A stretch of 5,838 nt of DNA from Sphingobacterium sp. UBA1575 (GTDB lineage Bacteria; Bacteroidota; Bacteroidia; Sphingobacteriales; Sphingobacteriaceae): NCBI GenBank assembly GCA_002322865.1, contig DCOH01000050.1, forward strand, positions 37,739 to 43,576, written 5' to 3'. Position 1 is the first letter of the stretch; every line of letters begins with the position of its first letter. Made by a program: the position numbers and the translations under genes. Shown in pieces: positions 1 to 5,330 of the stretch. The notes beneath the pieces are model-generated. The model was not told the DNA's origin, ran no database searches, and saw only the letters and a list, made by a program, of their open reading frames with translations.

Positions 1-267
1 TGCTGCCTTTAGGTTGTCTAACTCTCTTTTTAGGATTATTGGATCGATAACCACACCATTACCAATGAGGTTAAGTGTGCCTTCATTAAAGATTCCGGAA
101 GGTATGGTGTTTAGGACGAATTTTTTGTTGTCGAATTCTAAGGTATGTCCTGCATTTGGCCCACCTTGGAAGCGAGCAATTAAATCGTATTTAGGACAAA
201 AAACATCTACGATCTTTCCTTTACCTTCATCACCCCACTGCAAACCCAAAAGCACATCAACTTGCAT
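1..267 (-). CDS. purA: Adenylosuccinate synthase PurA, N-terminal 89 codons (runs off the left edge)
   Basis: PurA joins IMP and aspartate using GTP to make adenylosuccinate, the first committed step from IMP to AMP, in the cytosol. The translation starts MQVDVLLGLQWGDEGKGKIVD and carries the family's phosphate-binding loop GDEGKGK at residues 12-18, with the catalytic Asp at 13. GGPNAGHT follows at 35-42, with the catalytic His at 41; both residues have the same numbers as in E. coli PurA. The IGNGVVIDP stretch near residues 67-75 is also typical. The family is about 420-430 residues long, so roughly the first fifth is present, cut by the window edge and not by a mutation. The ATG at 265-267 is chosen because the protein begins directly with the conserved first beta strand. 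No clear Shine-Dalgarno site precedes it. It lies downstream of fur on the same strand, separated by a strong hairpin. Confidence 0.96.
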   Translation of the reverse strand, partial: MQVDVLLGLQWGDEGKGKIVDVFCPKYDLIARFQGGPNAGHTLEFDNKKFVLNTIPSGIFNEGTLNLIGNGVVIDPIILKRELDNLKAA

Positions 268-310
268 AGTTATTATTGAATTTATTGTTTAAATATTTGT
301 TTGATACACG

Positions 311-364
311 AAAAAAATAAATGTTCGGCACAAGGAAGTGAGTTTACTAGCCTTTTGCCGAACA
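311..364 (-). terminator. Intrinsic terminator-like hairpin between fur and purA
   Basis: The arms at 322-335 and 351-364 pair over 14 positions with one mismatch (C331 opposite T355), with a 15-base spacer. In the spacer, AGT (337-339) can also pair with ACT (346-348). Read on the minus strand, the 3' arm is followed at once by TTTATTTTTTTC (321-310), the usual layout of a rho-independent terminator for the fur transcript, whose stop codon ends 30 bases upstream. On the plus strand there is no T tract after the hairpin, so it should work only in the minus direction. A candidate purA promoter lies just upstream of it, so a role in the purA leader is also possible. Confidence 0.65.
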
Positions 365-394
365 AAGGTATATATTATATCTTTCTATGTTAAA
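363..394 (-). promoter_or_regulatory. Candidate purA promoter
   Basis: On the minus strand TACCTTTG (370-363) exactly matches the Bacteroidota -7 consensus TAnnTTTG. TTTA (394-391), one base off the TTTG -33 element, sits 20 bases upstream, which is the expected spacing. The -33 element abuts the fur stop codon. Transcription would begin at about 355-358, inside the upstream arm of the hairpin that follows. No better match lies between the hairpin and the purA start codon. This is a sequence match only. Confidence 0.4.
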
Positions 395-889
395 TTAATT
401 TGAAATTACTTCCGCTTTTAAGGTCGGTTCATTCGTTCCTTTACTCTCGCGACAATCCGCACAAATGCCATAAAGATTGAGCGAGTGGTGTTTAATATCA
501 AAATTCAACAGATCTCCGATCATGGATTGGATCTGATGTATCCTAGGGTCACAAAATTCCACCACCTTATTGCATTCAATGCAGATCACATGGTCGTGTT
601 GTTTGTAGCCGTAGGATTTTTCAAATTGGGCCATGTTACGGCCAAACTGATGTTTAGTTACCAAATCGCAGGATACTAACAGCTCCAAGGTATTGTAAAC
701 TGTAGCACGGCTCACGCGGTACTTCTTATTCTTCATGTGGATATATAGGGATTCCACATCAAAGTGATCAGAACGCGAATAGATCTCTTCTAAGATAGCG
801 TAGCGCTCTGGTGTTTTTCTTAAGTTTTTGTTTTCAAGGTATGCCTCAAAAATCTTTTTAACAGTTTCGTAATTTTCGCCCTGTCTCAT
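395..889 (-). CDS. fur: Fur-family transcriptional regulator
   Basis: This is a cytosolic DNA-binding repressor that uses a bound metal to sense iron, zinc, manganese or peroxide. The winged-helix domain covers about residues 10-90, with LRKTPERYAIL at 23-33 and the recognition helix around VSRATVYNTLELL (59-71). The dimerisation domain follows, with two CxxC pairs (C103/C106 and C143/C146) for a structural zinc. The likely sensing-site ligands are H42, E90, H98, H100 and E111. Glu at 90 and 111, where B. subtilis PerR has Asp85 and Asp104, favours a Fur-type over a PerR-type sensor, but this is inference and Zur is not excluded. At 164 residues it is somewhat longer than the usual 140-150, with an 18-residue tail after the last Cys. 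The ATG is supported by AAGGA (899-895) five bases upstream. It lies 82 bases downstream of rsh and may be read through from it, but it also has its own candidate promoter. Confidence 0.9.
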   Translation of the reverse strand: MRQGENYETVKKIFEAYLENKNLRKTPERYAILEEIYSRSDHFDVESLYIHMKNKKYRVSRATVYNTLELLVSCDLVTKHQFGRNMAQFEKSYGYKQHDHVICIECNKVVEFCDPRIHQIQSMIGDLLNFDIKHHSLNLYGICADCRESKGTNEPTLKAEVISN

Positions 890-895
890 ATGATT

Positions 896-920
896 CCTTA
901 ACGTTAAAGGTTCAAATTTA
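896..920 (-). promoter_or_regulatory. Candidate fur promoter -7 box with a TTAACGTTAA palindrome in the leader
   Basis: On the minus strand TAAATTTG (920-913) matches the Bacteroidota -7 box TAnnTTTG exactly. No good TTG -33 element is found 19-21 bases upstream, so the promoter is only partly supported. Three bases downstream begins CCTTTAACGTTAAGG (910-896), which contains the perfect 10-bp palindrome TTAACGTTAA (907-898) and overlaps the ribosome-binding AAGGA. The expected transcript start falls in or beside the palindrome. That position suits an operator, possibly for autoregulation, but no binding protein is shown by the sequence. Confidence 0.4.
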
Positions 921-971
921 CCACTTTTGTATGGTATTCACTATTTAATTCTGTCAGACGCTTGTAAGTCT

Positions 972-3176
972 TTAATTCTCTGATTCGTAACGGGTAACTC
1001 CAGTAATGCCAGATATCTGTTTTAAATTTTTGATGAGGTTGTCCAATTGTTGGGTGTCATTCACAAAAACCATGATATCTCCTTCAAAGATCCCCTCGTT
1101 ACTGGAAATGGATAAGGAACGGATATTCACATTAAAATCATGTGAGATGACCGTTGTGATCTTATTCACTAAACCTACATCATCAATACCAACAATTTTT
1201 AGCCCGGTCAAGAAAGAAGGTCTGTTCTGCATGGACGCCCATGTGGCTTTAAGGATGCGATATCCGTAATTTGCCATTAATTTGGATGCATTCGGACAGC
1301 TTGTGCGGTGGATCTTTATCCCATCATTTACGGTTAAGAATCCAAAAATATCATCTCCAGGAATGGGGTTACAACAAGGCGCCAAGGTATAGTCTACTTT
1401 TTGGAAATCATCACCTATCAAGATGGTGTCATCTTTCTTGTTGATCTTCTCCACCAACCCATTGATATGCGTTTGGAACTGATTCTGATTAGCATCCTCA
1501 GAACGTTCAGCAGCAACAAATTCCCGTAGGTTTTTAATATCTATACTTCCCTTTGCCACATTGTAGAATAATTCCTGCGAGCTAGGGAATTTAAAATAAT
1601 TCGCAATCTTATTGATGTTGTCCGTATTGTAGGTGATTTTCAACGTCTTTAACTTACGTTCTAAAATCTCCTTACCGTCTTCAGCAACTCTTCTTTTTTC
1701 TTCCTTTAAGGATGATTTGATTTTGGACTTTGCTTTCGCCGTCACCACGAAATTCAACCAATCCTCTTTTGGGGTCTGTTTGCTGGAGGTGATGATCTCC
1801 ACCTGATCGCCATTCTGAAGCTCATGGCTTAAAGGCACCAATTTATGATTGACCTTTGCGCCGATACAGGTTGCACCGATATCCGTATGGATTTCAAAAG
1901 CAAAGTCCAGTGCAGTAGCGCCGTTCGGTAATTGGATCAACGTACCTTTTGGTGTGAAGATGAAAATCTCATCCGAGAACAGGTTCATCTTGAAGTCATC
2001 CACAAAGTCCATGGCATTCTGCTCAGGATTACTCAAAATATCCCTGATCTTTTGTATCCATAGATCCAATCCATTATCCGAATTAGACTCTTTGTACTTC
2101 CAATGCGCTGCAAAACCTTTCTCCGCAATTTCGTTCATGCGTTTTGTACGGATCTGCACTTCCACCCATTGACCTCTAGGTCCCATTACAGTCGTGTGTA
2201 AGGACTCATAGCCATTGGCTTTTGGAGAAGATACCCAGTCTCTCAAACGATCTGGATTTGGACGATAAAGATCTGTAACGATGGAATAAACCTTCCAACA
2301 TTCTGTTTTTTCTTTCTCATCCACTGTATCGATGATGATCCGGATGGCAAAAAGATCGTAGACCTCCTCAAAAGGAATGGACTTTTTACGCATTTTGTTC
2401 CAGATGGAATGGATGGATTTAGGCCTTCCGAAAACCGAAGCCGTAATACCTTCTTCTCCTAGGATCTCTTTGATAGGACCAATAAAGTCGGCAATGAATT
2501 TTTCCCTTTCGGCCTTTTTCTCGTTCAGTTTCTTGGCGATGAATTTATAGGTATCCGGATCGGTGTACTTCATAGAAAGATCTTCCAATTCGGATTTTAT
2601 CGCGTATAAACCTAAGCGATGGGCAAGTGGGGCGTACAGGTAACTGGTTTCTGAAGCGATCTTCAACTGTTTATGGCGAGCCATGAATTCCATGGTCCGC
2701 ATGTTGTGAAGTCGGTCGGCCAGTTTGATCAAGATCACCCTGACATCATCCGCAAGGGTCAACAACATTTTACGGAAGTTCTCCGCCTGCATCGAGCTAT
2801 TGGGATCAAAGATCCCGGAGATCTTGGTCAGTCCATCAATAATACGGACCACCTTTTTACCAAACTGTTCTTCAATATCCTGTAAAGTGACACTGGTGTC
2901 TTCAACCACATCATGTAGTAGGGCACAGACAATGGAAGTTGTTCCTAAACCTATTTCTTCGGCAGCAATTTGTGCTACAGCTATGGGATGATAGATATAG
3001 GGCTCTCCAGATTTTCGGCGCATATCCTTATGGCTTTCCAATGCAAGATCGAAAGCGTTTCGGATCTGTTGCTTGTCGCCCTTCTGCAAGGTCGGTTTAC
3101 AAGCGCGTAATAATGCACGATATCTTTTACGGATTTCCTTATTTTCTGCCTCAATATCAATCACGTATTCTTCCAT
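972..3176 (-). CDS. rsh: Bifunctional (p)ppGpp synthetase/hydrolase, RelA/SpoT (RSH) family
   Basis: This enzyme makes (p)ppGpp from ATP and GDP/GTP and also breaks it down to pyrophosphate and GDP/GTP, setting the stringent response. The length of 734 residues is normal for long RSH proteins. The HD hydrolase domain (about 40-200) keeps all signature residues: R54, H63, H88-D89 in LLHDVVEDT, E92-D93, D154, N158 and T161. The synthetase domain (about 245-365) has GRPKS (250-254), D274 in YDLFAIR, Y323 and H327 in YESLHTTV, and E339/Q341 in EVQIRT. The motif that separates bifunctional RXKD enzymes from EXDD RelA reads RLRD (310-313), so it is basic and fits the bifunctional group. A TGS domain follows (about 403-464), then a helical region, a zinc-finger-like segment with C601-C602, H623 and C627, and an ACT domain (about 657-730). 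AGGAAG four bases before the ATG supports the start. It is divergent from the DUF4294 gene and upstream of fur. Confidence 0.96.
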   Translation of the reverse strand: MEEYVIDIEAENKEIRKRYRALLRACKPTLQKGDKQQIRNAFDLALESHKDMRRKSGEPYIYHPIAVAQIAAEEIGLGTTSIVCALLHDVVEDTSVTLQDIEEQFGKKVVRIIDGLTKISGIFDPNSSMQAENFRKMLLTLADDVRVILIKLADRLHNMRTMEFMARHKQLKIASETSYLYAPLAHRLGLYAIKSELEDLSMKYTDPDTYKFIAKKLNEKKAEREKFIADFIGPIKEILGEEGITASVFGRPKSIHSIWNKMRKKSIPFEEVYDLFAIRIIIDTVDEKEKTECWKVYSIVTDLYRPNPDRLRDWVSSPKANGYESLHTTVMGPRGQWVEVQIRTKRMNEIAEKGFAAHWKYKESNSDNGLDLWIQKIRDILSNPEQNAMDFVDDFKMNLFSDEIFIFTPKGTLIQLPNGATALDFAFEIHTDIGATCIGAKVNHKLVPLSHELQNGDQVEIITSSKQTPKEDWLNFVVTAKAKSKIKSSLKEEKRRVAEDGKEILERKLKTLKITYNTDNINKIANYFKFPSSQELFYNVAKGSIDIKNLREFVAAERSEDANQNQFQTHINGLVEKINKKDDTILIGDDFQKVDYTLAPCCNPIPGDDIFGFLTVNDGIKIHRTSCPNASKLMANYGYRILKATWASMQNRPSFLTGLKIVGIDDVGLVNKITTVISHDFNVNIRSLSISSNEGIFEGDIMVFVNDTQQLDNLIKNLKQISGITGVTRYESEN

Positions 3177-3241
3177 AAAACTTCCTGAGTAATAAAATAA
3201 TATTTAAAATTTTTATTATATTTAGTGGTCAAAAAACTATG

Positions 3242-3249
3242 TATTTTTG
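3242..3249 (+). promoter_or_regulatory. Candidate -7 promoter box for the DUF4294 gene
   Basis: TATTTTTG matches TAnnTTTG exactly, 80 bases before the start codon of the plus-strand gene. The -33 element is weak: TTTA at 3221-3224 is one base off TTTG and the gap of 17 bases is shorter than the usual 19-21. No convincing promoter for rsh could be found in the same divergent region on the opposite strand. Confidence 0.4.
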
Positions 3250-3261
3250 TATAGCGTTTAA

Positions 3262-3275
3262 CGTATAAATATACG
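3262..3275. repeat. Small palindrome in the rsh/DUF4294 divergent region
   Basis: CGTATA and TATACG form perfect 6-bp arms around AA. An alternative outer pairing joins GCGT (3254-3257) with ACGC (3273-3276). It lies 12 bases after the -7 box at 3242-3249, so it would be at the start of the DUF4294 transcript and about 85 bases upstream of the rsh start. It could be an operator for either gene, or chance in AT-rich DNA. Confidence 0.35.
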
Positions 3276-3329
3276 CAAAAAAAATGATAAATTAGGTTTA
3301 AGGCATAATTATTTAGAATAGCGAAAAGG

Positions 3330-3959
3330 ATGAAAAAGTGGTTAGGGATATGTTTAATCGGGTTGTTTTTCCCTTTCTGGGGTCAAGCACAAACCTTGAT
3401 TATGCCCCAGTATGGAGGGGGGAAACCGCCCGTAGTGGAAAAGTATGCCACCGATAAATTGGAGAATGGAGAAGTCGTTCCCTGGTTTCCCATTGAAGAA
3501 ATTGTTATCGTAGCGGTCAGAAAATTCAAAACTGAAGAAGAAAGACAAAAATATTTACGTTTAAAAAGAAATGTCATTCGGGTATTACCTTATGCCATCT
3601 ATGCCCAAAGAAGGTATGAACAATTGGATCGAGATCTGGCGATGGCCAATTCCAATCGTGAAGAAAAAAGGTTGATCAAAGAATGTGAAAAAGAAATCAA
3701 GGATAAGATTACTTCTGAGGTTAAAAACCTAAGTGTTTCCCAAGGAAAAATCTTAATAAAACTGATCGAAAGGCAAACAGGGAGTACAAGCTATGAACTG
3801 GTTAAGGATATGAAAGGTAATATTTCCGCCTTTCTGTACCAAGGGGTGGCCAAATTATTTGGACACAACCTTAAAAGCACCTATGATCCGACCGAGGATT
3901 ATGAAATCGAAAACATTTTACGCGAATATGAGCGTTCGCGACCTATGACGACTCAATAA
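3330..3959 (+). CDS. DUF4294 domain-containing protein, exported, function unknown
   Basis: No function is known for this family; I recognise the DUF4294 pattern from Bacteroidota genomes. Residues 1-21 form a signal peptide: MKK, a hydrophobic core LGICLIGLFFPFW, then GQAQ, a good site for cleavage by signal peptidase I, so the mature protein is probably periplasmic. The domain begins at about residue 52 with WFPIEEIVIVAVRKF, then RLKRNVIRVLPYA (78-89). A charged helical region (about 95-135) is followed by the best conserved block, LSVSQGKILIKLIERQTGSTSYELVK (134-159), and AFLYQGVAKLFGHNLKSTYDP (167-187). There are no cysteines in the mature part and no obvious enzyme motif. AAAGG abuts the ATG with no spacing, so it is a poor ribosome site, but later starts would lose the signal peptide. 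The gpx gene follows after 48 bases without a clear promoter, so the two may be cotranscribed. Confidence 0.85.
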   Translation: MKKWLGICLIGLFFPFWGQAQTLIMPQYGGGKPPVVEKYATDKLENGEVVPWFPIEEIVIVAVRKFKTEEERQKYLRLKRNVIRVLPYAIYAQRRYEQLDRDLAMANSNREEKRLIKECEKEIKDKITSEVKNLSVSQGKILIKLIERQTGSTSYELVKDMKGNISAFLYQGVAKLFGHNLKSTYDPTEDYEIENILREYERSRPMTTQ

Positions 3960-4007
3960 ACGGGATTTCGGTTCCAACCTAATATAAAACCAATAAAACC
4001 AGCGACT

Positions 4008-4508
4008 ATGAATAAGACGATCTATGATTTTTCAGCACTGGAGTTTAGTGGTAATAAGCGGTCTTTACGTGATTTTGAAGGTAAAGTCGTGCTTATTGTC
4101 AATACAGCCAGTAAATGTTTCTTCAATAAACAATTCGAAACCTTAGAAAGCCTTTATCGTAAATACAAACAGTTGGGATTCGAGATTCTTGCTTTTCCGT
4201 CCAACGATTTTAGGAAACAGGAACCATTGACAGGCAGAACCCTTGAAACTTATTGCAGGATCGCCAAACAGGTTTCCTTTCCGGTATTCAAAAGAATTCA
4301 TGTAAGAGGTGAATTTACCGATCCTTTGTATCAATACCTTTCCAATAGCCAAATAAATGGAAAGGTGGATTCTGTTCCCCTATGGAATTTCCATAAATAC
4401 CTGGTGAACAGGAAAGGGGAGGTTGTCGATTATTTCTATACCTTGACCAGCCCTATGTCAAAGAAAGTCCACAATCGCATCGAAGAGCTGCTCTCGTTAA
4501 AAGTTTAA
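4008..4508 (+). CDS. Glutathione-peroxidase-family thiol peroxidase, divergent
   Basis: Members of this family reduce hydrogen peroxide and organic or lipid hydroperoxides through a reactive cysteine; most bacterial ones are recycled by thioredoxin rather than glutathione. The thioredoxin-like fold is evident from GKVVLIVNTASKC (25-37) onward. The catalytic tetrad is intact: C37, Q71 in KQEP, and W126-N127 in WNFHKYLV. A second cysteine, C83 in ETYCRIAKQVSFP, sits where thioredoxin-dependent members keep the resolving cysteine. Surrounding residues are unusual: SKCFFNKQ in place of the common SKCGFTPQ, and FPSNDFRKQEP in place of FPCNQFGGQEP, so the middle cysteine is Ser65. The length of 166 residues is normal. 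No signal peptide is visible, so it should act in the cytosol. It lies 48 bases after the DUF4294 gene and 48 before bshB1. The substrate and electron donor cannot be read from the sequence; bacillithiol or thioredoxin are candidates. Confidence 0.9.
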   Translation: MNKTIYDFSALEFSGNKRSLRDFEGKVVLIVNTASKCFFNKQFETLESLYRKYKQLGFEILAFPSNDFRKQEPLTGRTLETYCRIAKQVSFPVFKRIHVRGEFTDPLYQYLSNSQINGKVDSVPLWNFHKYLVNRKGEVVDYFYTLTSPMSKKVHNRIEELLSLKV

Positions 4509-4529
4509 CCATATATTTTGGTTAAATTT
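4501..4529. repeat. Hairpin overlapping the gpx stop codon
   Basis: TTTAACCA (4504-4511) and TGGTTAAA (4519-4526) are perfect 8-bp inverted arms around a 7-base spacer. The stem extends to 11 pairs with one G-T pair (4501-4503 with 4527-4529). The gpx stop codon lies in the left arm, and the right arm overlaps the candidate bshB1 -7 box. No T tract follows, so it is not a standard intrinsic terminator. It could be an operator, a processing site or a mRNA 3'-end stabiliser. Confidence 0.5.
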
Positions 4530-4530
4530 G
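4523..4530 (+). promoter_or_regulatory. Candidate -7 promoter box for bshB1
   Basis: TAAATTTG matches the Bacteroidota -7 consensus exactly, 26 bases before the bshB1 start codon. A proper TTG -33 element at the right distance is not visible (the region reads GTTTA at 4503-4507). The box lies within the right arm of the inverted repeat, so a protein bound there would block it. It may give bshB1 expression independent of gpx. Confidence 0.35.
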
Positions 4531-4556
4531 GAATTCATCCAAAAAAATAAGAATAT

Positions 4557-5276
4557 ATGAAGTTAGATTTATTGGTTATGACCGTTCATCCTGATGATGC
4601 GGAGTTAGGTGCAGGTGGGGTTATTGCCAAATATGTTGCCGAAGGCAGAAAGGTTGGAATCATTGATCTTACACAAGGAGAATTAGGGACCAGAGGCACC
4701 GCTGAGACACGTGAAGCAGAAGCCGCAGAGGCAGCCAGGATTTTAGGAGTTGCCGTTCGTGAAAACCTTAAATTGAGGGATGGATTCTTCCAAAATAATG
4801 AAGAATGCCAATTGACCATTATTAAAGCAATCCGAAAATATCAACCCGAAATGGTGATCACCAATGCTTTGGATGATCGTCATCCTGACCACGGTAGAGC
4901 AAGTAAGTTGGTGAATGATGCGCTGTTTTTGGCAGGACTGAGACGGATAGAAACGCAGTTGGATGGAAAGGAGCAAGAAGCCTTTAGACCTAGACTTCAA
5001 TTGCAATTAATCCAGGATAAATACATTCAACCAGATATATTGATCGATATCACGGAATATTGGGATGTGAAAGAGCAATCTATTTTGGCTTACGGAACCC
5101 AATTCAATGTTTCCGATTCGGATGACGAACCAGAAACCTATATTTCAAACCCTGATTTCATGAATTCCACGAGAGCTCGTGCACAGGAATTGGGCCGTTC
5201 TATCCAGGTTAAATATGCGGAGGGCTTCACCTCACGAAAACTATTGGGAATCAATGATTTGTTTGAATTGATTTAA
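4557..5276 (+). CDS. bshB1: Bacillithiol biosynthesis deacetylase BshB1
   Basis: BshB1 removes the acetyl group from GlcNAc-malate to give GlcN-malate, the second step of bacillithiol synthesis, between BshA and BshC; bacillithiol is the low-molecular-weight thiol that replaces glutathione in many Firmicutes and Bacteroidota. It is a zinc-dependent PIG-L/LmbE-family enzyme of the cytosol. The first motif, HPDDAELGAGG (11-21), supplies zinc ligands H11 and D14 and the catalytic D13. The second, DDRHPDHGRAS (106-116), supplies H112. TQGELGTRGTAETREAEA (39-56) is the typical block between them. The C-terminal half has SILAYGTQF (175-183), and GRSIQVKYAEGF (213-224) is characteristic of BshB1 proper rather than general PIG-L deacetylases. 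The length of 239 residues fits the family. There is no Shine-Dalgarno site, as is common in the phylum; the start is fixed by the first beta strand KLDLLVMTVHPDD. bshA and bshC are not in the window. Confidence 0.95.
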   Translation: MKLDLLVMTVHPDDAELGAGGVIAKYVAEGRKVGIIDLTQGELGTRGTAETREAEAAEAARILGVAVRENLKLRDGFFQNNEECQLTIIKAIRKYQPEMVITNALDDRHPDHGRASKLVNDALFLAGLRRIETQLDGKEQEAFRPRLQLQLIQDKYIQPDILIDITEYWDVKEQSILAYGTQFNVSDSDDEPETYISNPDFMNSTRARAQELGRSIQVKYAEGFTSRKLLGINDLFELI

Positions 5277-5289
5277 ATTTTTATACTTG
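5258..5289 (+). promoter_or_regulatory. Candidate promoter for the small lipoprotein gene
   Basis: TTTG (5258-5261) is followed after 20 bases by TATACTTG (5282-5289), one base off TAnnTTTG. This is the only site in the window where an exact -33 element and the spacing both fit. The -33 element lies inside the last codons of bshB1. Transcription would start near 5296, about 35 bases before the first possible start codon. Confidence 0.4.
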
Positions 5290-5324
5290 GTTTAGTCAAT
5301 TATTTAGTAATTATTACAAACCAA
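5287..5324. repeat. Inverted repeat enclosing an imperfect tandem repeat upstream of the lipoprotein gene
   Basis: TTGGTTT (5287-5293) and AAACCAA (5318-5324) are perfect 7-bp inverted arms 24 bases apart. Between them TTTAGTCAATTATT (5291-5304) and TTTAGTAATTATT (5303-5315) are near-copies, offset by about one DNA helical turn. The element covers the expected transcript start of the lipoprotein gene. There is no T tract after it on the plus strand, so it is not an obvious bshB1 terminator. Confidence 0.4.
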
Positions 5325-5330
5325 ATTCCA

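Noticed and set aside
14..292. Plus-strand open frame of 92 codons opposite purA
   Set aside because: It is antisense to a clearly conserved PurA sequence and has no family features or start signals.
320..366. Two CCGAACA elements in inverted orientation that resemble B. subtilis PurR boxes upstream of purA
   Set aside because: They face away from each other relative to the B. subtilis layout, the spacing is about 21 rather than 16-17 bases, and the Bacillus-type PurR is not expected in this phylum. They are explained by the arms of the hairpin.
956..971. AGAC/GTCT inverted repeat just after the rsh stop codon as an rsh terminator
   Set aside because: The stem is only four pairs and has no T tract after it on the minus strand; read-through into fur remains possible.
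1849..2991. Several plus-strand open frames of 70-107 codons opposite rsh
   Set aside because: All lie antisense to conserved RSH domains and overlap one another; they arise from the codon use of rsh.
3177..3300. Promoter for rsh on the minus strand
   Set aside because: TTG and AT-rich stretches occur, but no TAnnTTTG box at the proper spacing was found, so no site is called.
3960..4007. GGTT/AACC repeats between the DUF4294 gene and gpx as a terminator or promoter
   Set aside because: The arms are four bases with poor geometry, no T tract follows and no TAnnTTTG box is present.
4586..5006. Minus-strand open frames of 77 and 87 codons within bshB1
   Set aside because: They are shadows of the bshB1 reading frame, with no plausible product or ribosome site.
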